DNA of 64,000 nucleotides from Sphingosinithalassobacter sp. CS137. GTDB lineage: Bacteria; Pseudomonadota; Alphaproteobacteria; Sphingomonadales; Sphingomonadaceae. The DNA lies in assembly GCF_014334115.1 (NCBI RefSeq), contig NZ_CP060494.1, positions 1 through 64,000 of the forward strand, given 5' to 3'. Made by a program: the position numbers and the translations under genes. The notes under the pieces were generated by a model. That model saw nothing but the letters and a program-made list of their open reading frames with translations, was not told the DNA's origin and did no database searches. Below are positions 9,563 through 19,340 of the stretch, in pieces (the stretch's first letter is position 1; each line of letters begins with the position of its first letter).

Positions 9563-10903
9563 ATGCGCGCTTGGGGGCTGGTTGCGCTTGCGCTCGCGCT
9601 GAGCGCCTGTTCGGGAACGCTGCTGCCGCCGCCGGTGGAGCGTGGCCCGGTTACGGGCACGCCGCCGGGCCAGGCGCCGACGAGCACGCCGCCCGTCGCT
9701 TCGCCTTCGGGAACCATCCCGCCGATTCCACGCTCCGGCACCATTCCACCCGCTGCTCCGTCGGGCGGCGACCTGCCGGTGCGCCAGCCGACGCCTTCGA
9801 CGCCAATGCCCGCTGCGCCTGCCGCGCCCGCGCCCGCAGATGCGACGACGGCGGCGACTTCGGGCGTCACCGCCGGGCCGCCGATCGCTTCGCTTCCGAT
9901 TGCCGACGCCGCCGCCGAGCGGGCGCTCGCCGCCTATCGGCTGAGCTGCCGATCGCTCGCCACCCGTACCGACCAGTCCGGGCTGACGCGCAACGCCGAC
10001 TGGAGCGGCTCGTGCGAAGCGGCGCAGAACTGGCCCGTGCGCGACGCGCGCGGCTTTTTCGAACGCTATTTCGAAGCGGTGCAGATCGCCGACGGCCGCG
10101 CCTTCGCGACCGGCTATTACGAGCCCGAGATCGCCGGATCGCGGCAGCGGCGCAGCGGTTATGACGTCCCCGTCTATGGCAAGCCCGATGATCTGATCGA
10201 GGCGGACCTCGGCCTGTTCGCCGACGATCTTGCCGGCCGGAAGGTGCGCGGGCGCGTGGAGGGGCAGGCATTCGTGCCCTATTACGACCGAACCGCGATC
10301 GAGGACGGCGCGCTGGCCGGGCGCGGGCTGGAGATCGCCTGGGCAGCGGACCCGGTCGAGCTCTTCTTCCTGCAGATCCAGGGATCGGGGCGGCTGCGGC
10401 TGCCCGACGGCGGCGTGATGCGGATCGGCTATGCCGGGCAGAACGGCCGCGCCTATACCGGAATCGGGGCGCTGATGCGCGAGCGCGGGCTGCTGGCGCC
10501 GGGGCAGGCGAGCATGCAGGGAATCATGGCCTGGCTGCGCGCGAACCCCGAGCAGGGCCGCGCGATCATGCGCGAGAACAAGAGCTGGGTCTTCTTCCGC
10601 GAACTGACCGGGCCGGGACCGCTGGGCGCGATGGGCTATCCGGTGACGGCCGAGACGAGCGTCGCGGCCGATCCCAGGTTCGTGCCGCTGGGCGCGCCCG
10701 TGTTCCTCTCGATGGACCGTAGCGACGCCAACGGTCTGTGGGTGGCACAGGACACGGGCGGAGCGATCAAGGGCGCCAACCGCTTCGACACCTTCTGGGG
10801 CGCCGGCCCCGAGGCACGCGCGACCGCGGGCGGCATGTCGGCCAGCGGCACGGCGTTCGTGCTGCTTCCGGCGGGAACGCTGGCGCGACTGCGGAGCCAG
10901 TGA
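9563..10903 (+). CDS. mltA: Membrane-bound lytic murein transglycosylase A (MltA), lipoprotein
   Basis: Exo-type lytic transglycosylase that cleaves glycan strands and forms anhydro-muramyl ends. The 446-residue product has a lipoprotein signal with lipobox LSAC and Cys16 as lipidation site. A Pro-rich low-complexity linker of about 100 residues follows, longer than in enterobacterial MltA, then the MltA domain (GYYEPEIAGS) and the 3D domain with the conserved active-site stretch DTGGAIKGANRFDTFWG. A strong SD (GGAGGAGAGAGG) precedes ATG 9563. Its stop overlaps the GTG start of the Smr gene, so the two are translationally coupled. Confidence 0.95.
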   Translation: MRAWGLVALALALSACSGTLLPPPVERGPVTGTPPGQAPTSTPPVASPSGTIPPIPRSGTIPPAAPSGGDLPVRQPTPSTPMPAAPAAPAPADATTAATSGVTAGPPIASLPIADAAAERALAAYRLSCRSLATRTDQSGLTRNADWSGSCEAAQNWPVRDARGFFERYFEAVQIADGRAFATGYYEPEIAGSRQRRSGYDVPVYGKPDDLIEADLGLFADDLAGRKVRGRVEGQAFVPYYDRTAIEDGALAGRGLEIAWAADPVELFFLQIQGSGRLRLPDGGVMRIGYAGQNGRAYTGIGALMRERGLLAPGQASMQGIMAWLRANPEQGRAIMRENKSWVFFRELTGPGPLGAMGYPVTAETSVAADPRFVPLGAPVFLSMDRSDANGLWVAQDTGGAIKGANRFDTFWGAGPEARATAGGMSASGTAFVLLPAGTLARLRSQ

Positions 10904-11490
10904 GCCGGGCGGGCCGCCGCCTCGGCCCCGACGAAGCGGCGCTGTGGGCGCGGGTAATCGCGACGGTGAAGCCGCTGGAGCCAGTGCCGCCGCCGCCTGC
11001 CGCCGTCGCCTCCGCGCCGCCATCCCCGAAGCCCGCCGCGCCGAAAGGTCCGACGAAGGCAGCGCGCGCGCCTGCCCCGGCAAAGCCGCCGCAGCGGGCA
11101 GCGCCCCCATCGCCGCCGCTCGCGGCAAGCACGCTGGACGGAAGCTGGGACCGTCGGCTGAGCCGCGGCCTGGTGACACCGGAATCGTCGATCGATCTCC
11201 ACGGCCATACGCTGGCCACTGCCTATGACCGGCTCGACCGCGGGCTGGCAGCGGCGATCGCGCGCGGCGACCGGCTGCTGCTGCTGGTGACGGGCAAGCC
11301 GCCCCGGCCCGAGGCGGAGCGGCCCTATGCGCGCGGCGCGATCCGCGCGGCGGTCAACGACTGGCTGGCGGCGTCGCGCCATGCCGATCGAATCGCGGCG
11401 GTGCGCGGCGCCCATCCGCGCCATGGCGGCGCCGGCGCGCTCTACATCGTGCTCCGCCGCCCGCGAACGACCGATTCACGAAAATCTTAA
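10900..11490 (+). CDS. Smr-domain protein (MutS2 C-terminal-like)
   Basis: Protein of 196 residues: a short N-terminal helix, an Ala/Pro-rich linker (about 25-75) and a C-terminal Smr domain (about 90-190). The Smr signature appears as SIDLHGHT and the second motif as LLLVTGKPPRP. Smr domains of this stand-alone type bind or nick DNA or RNA. The start is GTG 10900, whose last two bases are the first two of the mltA stop (GTGA overlap); other starts would run inside mltA. Downstream position in the timA-mltA-smr run is common in sphingomonads; the biological role is unclear. Confidence 0.88.
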   Translation: MSRAGRRLGPDEAALWARVIATVKPLEPVPPPPAAVASAPPSPKPAAPKGPTKAARAPAPAKPPQRAAPPSPPLAASTLDGSWDRRLSRGLVTPESSIDLHGHTLATAYDRLDRGLAAAIARGDRLLLLVTGKPPRPEAERPYARGAIRAAVNDWLAASRHADRIAAVRGAHPRHGGAGALYIVLRRPRTTDSRKS

Positions 11491-11558
11491 CCCCTCTCTG
11501 CGAAAGTCTGCGTCACTGGCTGCACTGCAGTCGCTGAACCGGGGGCATCGCAGGCGCA

Positions 11559-13232
11559 GTGGAAGGATATTCGCTCAAAAGCCGTGCGATCGCATTTGCA
11601 ATGTGCGCCGGGGCAGTGGCGTTCATCCTGGCCTTGTCGGCTTCGTCCGGCGGCAGGGTGGACGTCGAGACCGCCGGGCGCGCGCTGATCGCCGCGATCG
11701 TGTGCGGCGTGATGTGCTGGGCCTCGGCCGAACGCACGATCGCGGCCACCGCGGGCGCGATCGACGCGGCGATCCTGCGCCTTTCGCAAGCGGCCAACGG
11801 CGATCTGGAAAGCGAGATTCCGCCCGAGGTGGAAGCATGCGTGCCGCCGCTCGCCGCTGCGATGAACGGTCTTTTCCGCCAGCTGCACAGCAATCTGGAA
11901 AGCGTGCAGCGGCTGGCGATGTTCGATCCCGTCACGGCGCTGCCCAACCGCACCAACTTCCGCCGCACTTGCGAGCGGATGCTGGCCGACCTGCCGCAGG
12001 GCAAAGTCGCCGTGCTCTATTTCATCGACCTCGACCGGTTCAAGACGGTCAACGACACGCTCGGCCATGCGACAGGCGACGTGCTGCTGGGCATGGTCGC
12101 CAACCGGCTGCGCGCGGTGGCCGACCGGTTCGGTGCGGAGAAGGACGCCAAGCCGCCGCTGATCGGGAGACTGGCGGGCGACGAGTTCACCATGTTCTTC
12201 CCCGAGCTGCGCAACGCGCGCGACGCCGAGCGGATCGGGCGCGGCATCCTGTTCGCGCTGGGCGAGCCGTTCGACCTCGCCGACCAGGAAGTCGAGATCG
12301 GCGCCTCGATCGGCATTGCGCTGCGGCCCGAGCACGGCAGCAACCTGACCGACCTGATGCGCGCGGCCGACGCCGCCATGTATCACGCCAAGGCGCAAGG
12401 GCGCGGCCGGGCGGAGCATTTCACCGAGGCGCTGGCCGCCGAGATCGCCGAGCGCGCGGCGCTGGAGAGCGACCTGCGCGAGGCCGTGGAGAAAAGCCAG
12501 TTCGAGCTGGTGTACCAGCCGCAGGTGAGCGCGAGCGAAGGCCGCATCGTGGCGGCCGAGGCGCTGCTGCGCTGGCGGCACCCCAAGGGACTCAAAATGC
12601 CGGCGAGCTTCATCCAGCGCGCCGAGGAGACGGGGCTGATCGTCGACATCGGCGAATGGGTGGTCGCGAGCGTCGCCGAGACCATCTCGCGGTGGGGGGC
12701 GCTGGGGATCGAGCAGCGCATGGCGGTCAACATCAGTCCCCGCCAGATCGACCATGCCGGATTCTTCCGCCGGCTGCGCGATGCGATGCATGCGGCGAAC
12801 GCACCGGCCGGGCTGCTCGAGCTGGAGATCACCGAGACGCTGGCGATGCATTGCTCCGAGGAGGTGGTCGAGGCGATCGCCGCGCTGCGCGCCGACGGCG
12901 CCAGCGTGGCGATCGACGATTTCGGCACCGGCTATTCGAACCTCGCGCGGCTGCGCGACCTGCCGGTCGACCGCGTGAAGCTCGACCGCAGCCTGATCGA
13001 GCATGTCGCCGACCGCGCCGAGGCGCGGACCATCGTTCATGCCGTGATCGGGCTGATTCACGGGCTGGGCTGCGAAGCGGTGGCCGAAGGGATCGAGAGC
13101 GAGGCGCAGGCCGAAGTGCTGCGCGTGATCGGATGCGACGTGCTGCAGGGCTATGCGATCGCGCAGCCGATGGGCGAGGAGGCGTTCCTCTCCTGGGTGC
13201 GCGACGTGGCGCCGAGTCGCGTGGCGGGGTAG
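11559..13232 (+). CDS. Membrane GGDEF-EAL protein (c-di-GMP turnover)
   Basis: Protein of 557 residues starting at GTG 11559. Two N-terminal membrane helices (about 10-28 and 38-56) with almost no periplasmic loop are followed by a HAMP-like helix and a GGDEF domain (about 115-280). The active-site motif is AGDEF at 206-210 instead of GGDEF, and no RxxD inhibitory site lies upstream. The EAL domain (about 295-550) is intact by eye: EALLRW, NISPRQ, ELEITET, DDFGTGYSN and a terminal GYAIAQPM. It is probably a phosphodiesterase; cyclase activity is possible because AGDEF variants can be active. It is a separate unit 68 bases after smr. Confidence 0.92.
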   Translation: MEGYSLKSRAIAFAMCAGAVAFILALSASSGGRVDVETAGRALIAAIVCGVMCWASAERTIAATAGAIDAAILRLSQAANGDLESEIPPEVEACVPPLAAAMNGLFRQLHSNLESVQRLAMFDPVTALPNRTNFRRTCERMLADLPQGKVAVLYFIDLDRFKTVNDTLGHATGDVLLGMVANRLRAVADRFGAEKDAKPPLIGRLAGDEFTMFFPELRNARDAERIGRGILFALGEPFDLADQEVEIGASIGIALRPEHGSNLTDLMRAADAAMYHAKAQGRGRAEHFTEALAAEIAERAALESDLREAVEKSQFELVYQPQVSASEGRIVAAEALLRWRHPKGLKMPASFIQRAEETGLIVDIGEWVVASVAETISRWGALGIEQRMAVNISPRQIDHAGFFRRLRDAMHAANAPAGLLELEITETLAMHCSEEVVEAIAALRADGASVAIDDFGTGYSNLARLRDLPVDRVKLDRSLIEHVADRAEARTIVHAVIGLIHGLGCEAVAEGIESEAQAEVLRVIGCDVLQGYAIAQPMGEEAFLSWVRDVAPSRVAG

Positions 13233-13299
13233 GTCATGCCGCGCGAGCGGCGGAGAGTGGGTGGTTTGCAGACACTCCTCGCGCCGATAGGATGGCGCT

Positions 13300-13761
13300 G
13301 TGACCGACGATCCACTGAGAGCCGTCTGCAAACTCCTGATCGAGGATCATGGCGTGCCGGAAGCAAAGGTGACGCTCCAAGCCCGGTTGGTGCATGACCT
13401 TGGCGTTGACGGAGACGACGCAGGAGAAGTCTTCGACACGCTGCACAAGCGGTTCGGCACGGACTTTACAGAGCTAAATCGCCAGTGGCGGGTCTTCTTC
13501 AACACAGAAGGTGCGAGCCCTAAGGCGATCCTGCTTGGTATACCGGCCATTGTTGTCTGTGGTGGCGCGGCGGGCGTGTTGGTAGCCGCGTTGCATTTGC
13601 CAAAGTTCCTCGCTGGGATCGTCGCGTTGGCGCTGTTTATCGGCGGCGCGTGGCTGTTCTCCAGGTGGTTTGGTCGAGACCTACAGCCCGTTACGGTCGG
13701 CGGTCTTGCACAGGTCGTCCGGGCGGGCCGCTGGCCAGCCGATCCCGCCGAGGTCCGCTAA
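13300..13761 (+). CDS. DUF1493-like (acyl-carrier-fold) protein with C-terminal membrane hairpin
   Basis: Protein of 153 residues from GTG 13300. The first 75 residues resemble DUF1493, an acyl-carrier-protein-like family: LVHDLGVDGDDAGEVFDTL followed by RFGTDFTELNR. The Ser that carries phosphopantetheine in true carrier proteins is absent. Residues about 78-120 form two hydrophobic helices (AILLGIPAIVVCGGAAGVLV and FLAGIVALALFIGGAWLF), so the domain should sit at the cytoplasmic membrane. Codon use has more A/T third positions (TTG, GTA, CTA, AAA) than the flanking genes, suggesting recent transfer. A 10-bp inverted repeat flanks the start codon. Function unknown. Confidence 0.72.
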   Translation: MTDDPLRAVCKLLIEDHGVPEAKVTLQARLVHDLGVDGDDAGEVFDTLHKRFGTDFTELNRQWRVFFNTEGASPKAILLGIPAIVVCGGAAGVLVAALHLPKFLAGIVALALFIGGAWLFSRWFGRDLQPVTVGGLAQVVRAGRWPADPAEVR

Positions 13762-13823
13762 GGGGCGCTTTCCGTTTCCGTCGTCCGGAGCTTATGAGTT
13801 CACGTCTTGGCGCCGACGCCGCT

Positions 13824-14960
13824 TCAGGCGAAGGTGCGGCGCAGCACTTCCTCGTAGACGCCGGTGAGCGCTTCGAGGTCGCGCAGCGCGACCGCTTCGT
13901 CGAGCTTGTGCATCGTGGCGTTGACGAGGCCGAATTCGATCACGGGGCAGAGCGCGACGAGGAAGCGCGCGTCCGAGGTACCGCCGCTGGTCGACAGTTC
14001 GGGCCGGATGCCGAGCCGCGCCTCGATCGAATCGCTCAGCAGATCGGAGAACAGGCCGGGCTGGGTGAGGAAGGCCTCGCCGGAGACCTTGCCGGTGACG
14101 GTGGCTTCCGGCGCGTGACGCGCGGCGATCGCGCGGATGCGCTCGACGAGGTCGGCGCCCGTGTGGCGATCGTTGAAGCGGATGCTGAGCCGCGCCTGGG
14201 CGTGGCCGGGGATCACATTGTGCGCGGGATTGCCGACTGCGAGATCGGTGACTTCGATGTTCGACGGCTGGAACCAGTCGGTGCCGCTGTCGAGCACGAT
14301 GCCGTCGATCTCGGCCAGCGCCGCGACCAGCCGGGTGACCGGATTGTCGGCGAGATGCGGATAGGCGACATGGCCCTGCCGCCCCGGCACGTCGATCCAG
14401 ATATTGACCGAGCCGCGCCGGCCGATCTTGACCGTGTCGCCGAGCCGCGCGCTGCTGGTCGGCTCGCCGACGAGGCAGAGATTGGGGATCAGATCGCGCG
14501 CGCGCATCCGGTCGATCAGCGCGCGGGTGCCGTGCACTGCCGGGCCTTCCTCGTCGCCGGTGATGATGAAGGTTACGGTGCCGTCGGCAGGCACGCGCGC
14601 GGCGGCGGCGGCGAAGGCGGCGATCGCGCCCTTCATGTCGACCGCGCCGCGCCCGTAGAGCAGCTCGCCGCGCACTTCGGGAACGAAGGCGTCGCCCGTC
14701 CAGCCCTTGCCCGGCGGGACCACGTCGAGATGGCCGGCGAAGGCGAAATGGCGCCCGCCGGTGCCGCGGGTGGCGAGCATGTTCTCGACCGGGCCGTCGG
14801 GCGCCTCTCCGGCGGTGAACCGGTCGACCGAAAAGCCGAGCGGCGCGAGCACGGATTCGAGTTCGTCGAACACCGCGCCGCGCGCGGGCGTGACGCTTTC
14901 CGCCGCAATGAGGCGCTTGGTGAGTTCGATCGGATCGGGCAGAGAGGCGCTATCGGTCAT
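13824..14960 (-). CDS. dapE: Succinyl-diaminopimelate desuccinylase
   Basis: Zinc metallopeptidase-fold enzyme that hydrolyses N-succinyl-LL-2,6-diaminopimelate to LL-DAP for lysine and peptidoglycan. The 378-residue product has the family motifs FAFAGHLDVVPPG (metal His and catalytic Asp), GRGAVDMKG, ITGDEEGPAVHGT (catalytic Glu pair), LVGEPTSSARLGD, and the C-terminal STSGGTSDARF with FGLVNATMHK. ATG 14960 is the likely start; an in-frame TTG at 14978 would add six residues. Its start touches that of the divergent cupin gene, leaving almost no space for two promoters. Confidence 0.96.
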   Translation of the reverse strand: MTDSASLPDPIELTKRLIAAESVTPARGAVFDELESVLAPLGFSVDRFTAGEAPDGPVENMLATRGTGGRHFAFAGHLDVVPPGKGWTGDAFVPEVRGELLYGRGAVDMKGAIAAFAAAAARVPADGTVTFIITGDEEGPAVHGTRALIDRMRARDLIPNLCLVGEPTSSARLGDTVKIGRRGSVNIWIDVPGRQGHVAYPHLADNPVTRLVAALAEIDGIVLDSGTDWFQPSNIEVTDLAVGNPAHNVIPGHAQARLSIRFNDRHTGADLVERIRAIAARHAPEATVTGKVSGEAFLTQPGLFSDLLSDSIEARLGIRPELSTSGGTSDARFLVALCPVIEFGLVNATMHKLDEAVALRDLEALTGVYEEVLRRTFA

Positions 14961-14970
14961 GGAGGCGGCA

Positions 14971-15417
14971 TTGCCCAAGCTCGATCTCGATACAATCCCG
15001 CAGACGAACGCGACCGGCTATCCGGCCGAATATGCCGATGCAGTGGAGGGGCGCTGGTATCGGCGGCTGGGGCCGGCGGGCGGGCTGACCGAATATGGCG
15101 TGAGCCATGTGACGCTGAAGCCGGGAGCCTGGTCGAGCCAGCGCCACTGGCACGAAGGCGAGGACGAGTTCGTGGTGATGCTGTCGGGCGAGGCGGTGCT
15201 GGTCGACGACAGCGGCGAGCATGTAATGCGCGCGGGCGACTGCGCGGCGTTTCCGAAGGGCGAGCGCAACGGCCATGTGCTGCAGAACCGCAGCGCGGCG
15301 GACTGCGTGTTCGTGGCGGTGGGGCGGCCGGCGGCGAGCGACTGCCACTATCCCGACATCGACATGCATCTGGTCGCGGGCGAGGGATTCCGGCGGAAGG
15401 ACGGAAGCGGCTTCTGA
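14971..15417 (+). CDS. Cupin-domain protein
   Basis: Single-domain cupin of 148 residues. The metal site is visible as SSQRHWHEGEDEFVVMLSGE (two His and a Glu in motif 1), with motif 2 around DCAAFPKGERNGHVL. TTG 14971 is chosen as start because GGAGG lies exactly five bases before it and it yields MPKLDLDTIPQTNATGYP, the normal beginning of this family as I recall it; ATG 14959 would instead overlap the dapE start codon on the other strand. Members are usually annotated only as cupins; substrate unknown. It converges with the GST gene, whose stop is 9 bases away. Confidence 0.85.
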   Translation: MPKLDLDTIPQTNATGYPAEYADAVEGRWYRRLGPAGGLTEYGVSHVTLKPGAWSSQRHWHEGEDEFVVMLSGEAVLVDDSGEHVMRAGDCAAFPKGERNGHVLQNRSAADCVFVAVGRPAASDCHYPDIDMHLVAGEGFRRKDGSGF

Positions 15418-15426
15418 CCGGGGGGC

Positions 15427-16092
15427 TCAGCCCGCCGGCATCTCATATTGCTCGATCACCCAATCCTCCTCCTGCGCGGCGGCGATCCAGTCCTGCATCC
15501 AGGGGTGCTGGAGGACCGCGCTCATATAGGCGGGGGCGAAGCGGGGGACGGGGAGCGAATAAGTGACGATGCGGGTGACGACCGGCGCGAACATGATGTC
15601 GGCCGCGCCGAATTCGCCGAACAGGAACTCGCCGTCGCCGCCGTAGCGGGCGCGCGCCTGGGCCCACAGCTCCATGATGCGGCCGAGCTCCTGCAGCACG
15701 TCCGGATCGGGCATCCGCGGCGCATAGACCTGACGGATGTTCATGCTGTGCTTCTTGCGCAGCGCCGAGAAGCCGGAGTGCATCTCGGCGGCCATCGAGC
15801 GTGCCATCGCGCGGGCGGCCATATCCTGCGGCCAGAAGCGGTCGCCGCCCGATTTCTCGTTCAGATATTCGACGATCGCCAGACTGTCCCACACGACGAC
15901 GTCGTCGTCCCACAGGATCGGAACCTTGCCAGAGGAGGGCGCGAATTCGTCGCCTTCGCGGCGCCGGTCCCAATTCTCGTCATAGAGCGGGACGACCACT
16001 TCCTCGAAGTCGAGCCCCGACTGCTTGCACGCGAGCCAGCCGCGCAGCGACCAGGAGGAATAGGCACGGTTGCCGATGATGAGCTTGAGCAT
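15427..16092 (-). CDS. Glutathione S-transferase family protein
   Basis: Cytosolic GST-fold protein of 221 residues. The thioredoxin-like domain (1-80) starts LKLIIGNRAYSSWSLRGWLA, with Ser residues at the place of the catalytic hydroxyl and a KVPILWDDDVVVWDSLAIVEYL segment holding the cis-Pro and the glutathione gamma-Glu site. The helical domain follows, with FGEFGAADIMFAPVVTRI as the N-capping box region. Such proteins detoxify electrophiles or maintain thiols; the substrate is not predictable here. Confidence 0.92.
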   Translation of the reverse strand: MLKLIIGNRAYSSWSLRGWLACKQSGLDFEEVVVPLYDENWDRRREGDEFAPSSGKVPILWDDDVVVWDSLAIVEYLNEKSGGDRFWPQDMAARAMARSMAAEMHSGFSALRKKHSMNIRQVYAPRMPDPDVLQELGRIMELWAQARARYGGDGEFLFGEFGAADIMFAPVVTRIVTYSLPVPRFAPAYMSAVLQHPWMQDWIAAAQEEDWVIEQYEMPAG

Positions 16093-16143
16093 GGCACGCA
16101 GCGATAGCGGCGGGGGCGGGCGGCGGCAACGGGGCGGGAGCGG

Positions 16144-18354
16144 CTATTCGAGCGCCTCGACCGCCTCCAGCACCTTGTCGAGCGTGGCGGGATAGCTGCG
16201 GATGCGCGCGCCGGTGGCGTTGTGGATCGCATTGGTGATCGCCGCGCCCGCGCCCGAGATGCCGAGCTCGCCGATCCCCTTCGACTGGAGCGGGCAGGCC
16301 CAGTCGTCGCGCTCCTCGAGAAAATGCACGTCGATCTGCGGGACGTCGAGATTCACCGGCAGGTGATATTCGGCGAGGTCGCGATTGACGATGTGCCCGT
16401 CGCGCGAGTCATGGACCAGTTCCTCGGTGAGCGCCGAGCCGATGCCGAACACCATGCCGCCCAGGCACTGCGACCGCGCGGTCTTTGCGTTGAGGATGCG
16501 GCCGGCGGCGAAGACGCCGAGCATGCGGCGCACCCGCACTTCGCCGGTGACGTGGCTGACCGCCACTTCGGCGAAGAAGGCGCCATAGGCGGCCTGGCTG
16601 GTCTCCTTGGTCGTCTTGCCCGGCTTGAACTTCCCCTGTTCGGTGAGCGGCGCATCGCCGACGAGATCGGCGAGCGGCGCGCGGCGGTTTCCGGCGATCG
16701 CTTCGCCATCCTTGAGCGTGAGCTCGTCTGGATCGCATTCAAACCGTTCGCACAGCGTCTCGCGCAGCGCCTCGCAGGCGAGCAGCACCGCCGAGCCGGT
16801 CGACGAGGCGCCGATCGAGCCGCCCGAGCCCGAGCCGGGCGGAAGGCGCGTGTCACCGAGCTTCACCTCGACCCGATCACGCGGCAGGCCGAGCAGATCG
16901 CCCGCGATCTGGCCGAGGATGGCGTAGGTGCCGGTGCCGATGTCGGTCATGTCGGTTTCGACCAGCGCAGTGCCGTCGGGGCGCAACGTGACGCGCGCCT
17001 CGGCCTCGGTCGTCATGTTCTTGCGCGCGGCGGTGGCGACTCCGATGCCGATCAGCCATTCGCCCTCGCGCACCGCGCCGGGCTCGGCTGCGCGCTTCTC
17101 CCAGCCGAAGCGGCGGGCGCCCTCGTCGAGACATTCGGCGGCGGCGCGGGTGGAATAGGGGACGTCCTTCTCGGGATCGCGCTCGGGCAGGTTGCGCTTG
17201 CGCAGTTCGATCGGATCGAGGCCCAGCGTTTCCGCCAGCTCGTCCATCGCATTTTCGAGCGCGAGCATGCCGACCGCTTCGCCGGGCGCGCGCATCGATC
17301 CCGCGCAGGTGCGATGCACGCGCGCGATTTCGTGAACGATGCGGCGGTTCTGGCCGCCGTAGAGAAAGTGAGTCGCCTGGGCGACCGGCTCGGAGAAGGT
17401 CTCGCCGGGCAGGTTCGACACGCGATATTCGTGGCCGATGCCGGTCAGCCTGCCGTCGGCATCGGCGGCGAGGCGGAGGCGCTGGTGCGTCTCGCAGCGG
17501 CGGACCGTCATGTCGAAGACGTGCTGGCGCGTCATCGCGATCTTCACCGGACGGCCGATCTCGCGCGCGGCGAGCGCGGCGGCGACCGCCTCGGGAGCGA
17601 TGCCGAGCTTCGATCCGAAGCCGCCGCCGACATAGGGCGAGAGGATGCGGATCTTTTCCGGATCGATGCCGAGCGAATCGGCCAGTTCGTTCCGGTTGTA
17701 CTTGAGCATCTGATACGAGCCGTGGAGGGTGAGCGTATCACCGTCCCACTGCGCGATCGAGGCGTGCGGCTCCATCGGCGCGTTGCTCTGGGCGGGCGTC
17801 GTGTAGAGCGCGTCCACCGTCGCCGCGGCATCGGCCATCGCCGCGTCGAGATCGCCCTGATCGAGCTGCTTGGCGTCGGGCTTGTCGATCTTCACCGCTT
17901 CCGAACGCGGATCGGTGACGGCATCGGCGTCGGGCGCATAGTCGACCGACAGCAGCTGCGCGGCATGCCGCGCCTGCTCGAACGTCTCGGCGACCACCAT
18001 GGCGATCGGCTGGCCGAAATAGGCGACTTCGGAGGCGCCCTGCACCGGCGCCTCGTTCGCCATTCCCTGCGCGGGATTGCGCAGGAACCGTTCGCCGGTG
18101 AAGACGCCGAGCACGCCTTCCAGATCGGTGATCGAGCTGCCGTCGATGCGCAGCACGCGGCCCTTGGTGATGGTGGCGCGCACCAGCACCCCGTGCGCGC
18201 AATCGTCGAGGTGAAACTCATGCGCATAGGTGGCGCGGCCCGACACCTTGAGCGGGCCTTCGGGCCGATCGAGCGCCGCGCCGGTGAGCCCTTGCGGCAT
18301 ACGGTCGAGCAGGCGCCGCGTGTCGGGCGCGTCCATCGTCAGTTCGCGAGTCAC
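16144..18354 (-). CDS. paoC: Aldehyde oxidoreductase, molybdenum-binding subunit (PaoC-like)
   Basis: Large subunit of a xanthine-oxidase-family enzyme, 736 residues, close to E. coli PaoC. It binds the molybdenum pterin cytosine dinucleotide cofactor and oxidises aldehydes to acids. Visible marks: GRATYAHEF near the N-terminus, the [11 protein letters not shown] loop, [20 protein letters not shown], and the catalytic Glu in [15 protein letters not shown] near the C-terminus. The GTG start at 18354 overlaps the paoB stop by four bases; an ATG 18 bases further on is an alternative. It is the last gene of the paoABC operon. No Tat signal is seen on it, as in PaoC; export would rely on the small subunit. 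Confidence 0.93.
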   Translation of the reverse strand: MTRELTMDAPDTRRLLDRMPQGLTGAALDRPEGPLKVSGRATYAHEFHLDDCAHGVLVRATITKGRVLRIDGSSITDLEGVLGVFTGERFLRNPAQGMANEAPVQGASEVAYFGQPIAMVVAETFEQARHAAQLLSVDYAPDADAVTDPRSEAVKIDKPDAKQLDQGDLDAAMADAAATVDALYTTPAQSNAPMEPHASIAQWDGDTLTLHGSYQMLKYNRNELADSLGIDPEKIRILSPYVGGGFGSKLGIAPEAVAAALAAREIGRPVKIAMTRQHVFDMTVRRCETHQRLRLAADADGRLTGIGHEYRVSNLPGETFSEPVAQATHFLYGGQNRRIVHEIARVHRTCAGSMRAPGEAVGMLALENAMDELAETLGLDPIELRKRNLPERDPEKDVPYSTRAAAECLDEGARRFGWEKRAAEPGAVREGEWLIGIGVATAARKNMTTEAEARVTLRPDGTALVETDMTDIGTGTYAILGQIAGDLLGLPRDRVEVKLGDTRLPPGSGSGGSIGASSTGSAVLLACEALRETLCERFECDPDELTLKDGEAIAGNRRAPLADLVGDAPLTEQGKFKPGKTTKETSQAAYGAFFAEVAVSHVTGEVRVRRMLGVFAAGRILNAKTARSQCLGGMVFGIGSALTEELVHDSRDGHIVNRDLAEYHLPVNLDVPQIDVHFLEERDDWACPLQSKGIGELGISGAGAAITNAIHNATGARIRSYPATLDKVLEAVEALE

Positions 18355-19340
18355 TTGGCGGCCTCCAGACCGGTGGCGTCGGCAAGCACGGCGGCGAGCG
18401 TACGGCGTGCGAGCGGGATCTTGAAATCATTGGCGCCCTGGCCGCTCGCCTCGCGCACCAGCAGTTCGCCGGCCAGCGCGAAGAGATCGACCGAGGGGGC
18501 TTCGCCGACCAGCATCTCCTCGACTCGCCGGTCGCGCCAGGGGAGGTGGGCGAGCCCGCCATAGGCGAGCTGCGCATCGGCGATCACGTCGCCCTCCATC
18601 CGGATCACCGCGGCGACCGAGACGAGCGCGAAGGCATAGGAGGCGCGATCGCGGACCTTGCGATAGCGATGGACGCCGCCGGGCGGGGGCGGGAGGAGGA
18701 CGGCGGTGATGAGATCGCCGGGCTCGAGCACATTCTCCACCTGCGGCGTGTCGCCGGGCAGGCAATAGAAATCGTCGAGCGCGATGCGATGAGTCTCGCC
18801 GCTCGGACGGACGACTTCCACCGCAGCGCCGAGCGCACGCATCGCCACGGCCATGTCGCTGGGATGAGTGGCGATGCACTTGTCGCTGGCGCCGAGGATC
18901 GCATGGATACGATTGAACCCGCCGATCGCGCCGCAGCCGCTGCCGGGATCGCGTTTGTTGCAGGGCATTGCAGTGTCGTAGAAATAATAGCAGCGCGTGC
19001 GCTGGAGCAGATTGCCGCCCGTCGTCGCCTTGTTGCGCAGCTGGCCGCTCGCGCCTGCCAGCAGCGCGCGCGAGAGCACCGGATAGTCGCGGCGAACGCG
19101 CCGATCGGCGGCGAGATCGGCGTTGGGAACGAGCGCGCCGATGCGCAGCCCGCCCGCGTCGGTCGGCTCGATGGCGTCGAGCCCGAGCCGAGTGATGTCG
19201 ACCACGCGATCGGGCGCCATCACTTCGAGCTTCATCAGATCGAGCAGATTGGTGCCGCCGGCGATGATCGTCGCGCCGTCGCGCGCGGCCGCCGCGGCTT
19301 CGGCAACCGAACCGGCGCGGGCATAGTCGAACGGCCTCAT
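18351..19340 (-). CDS. paoB: Aldehyde oxidoreductase, FAD-binding subunit (PaoB-like)
   Basis: FAD subunit of 329 residues. FAD motifs: [13 protein letters not shown] near residue 26 and GATGGN-type loop [11 protein letters not shown] near 110. The Cys-rich insert between [26 protein letters not shown] and [13 protein letters not shown] matches the extra [4Fe-4S] cluster loop typical of PaoB rather than of ordinary xanthine dehydrogenase FAD subunits. ATG 19340 lies in a four-base ATGA overlap with the paoA stop, showing tight operon coupling. Confidence 0.93.
   Translation of the reverse strand: MRPFDYARAGSVAEAAAAARDGATIIAGGTNLLDLMKLEVMAPDRVVDITRLGLDAIEPTDAGGLRIGALVPNADLAADRRVRRDYPVLSRALLAGASGQLRNKATTGGNLLQRTRCYYFYDTAMPCNKRDPGSGCGAIGGFNRIHAILGASDKCIATHPSDMAVAMRALGAAVEVVRPSGETHRIALDDFYCLPGDTPQVENVLEPGDLITAVLLPPPPGGVHRYRKVRDRASYAFALVSVAAVIRMEGDVIADAQLAYGGLAHLPWRDRRVEEMLVGEAPSVDLFALAGELLVREASGQGANDFKIPLARRTLAAVLADATGLEAAK

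Noticed and set aside
13264..13333. The 10-bp inverted pair as ends of an insertion element
   Set aside because: Only 50 bases lie between the arms, with no transposase and no target duplication; a hairpin at the start codon is more likely.
16222..18564. A 780-codon plus-strand frame opposite the paoC gene
   Set aside because: paoC motifs are continuous on the minus strand; the plus-strand reading has none.
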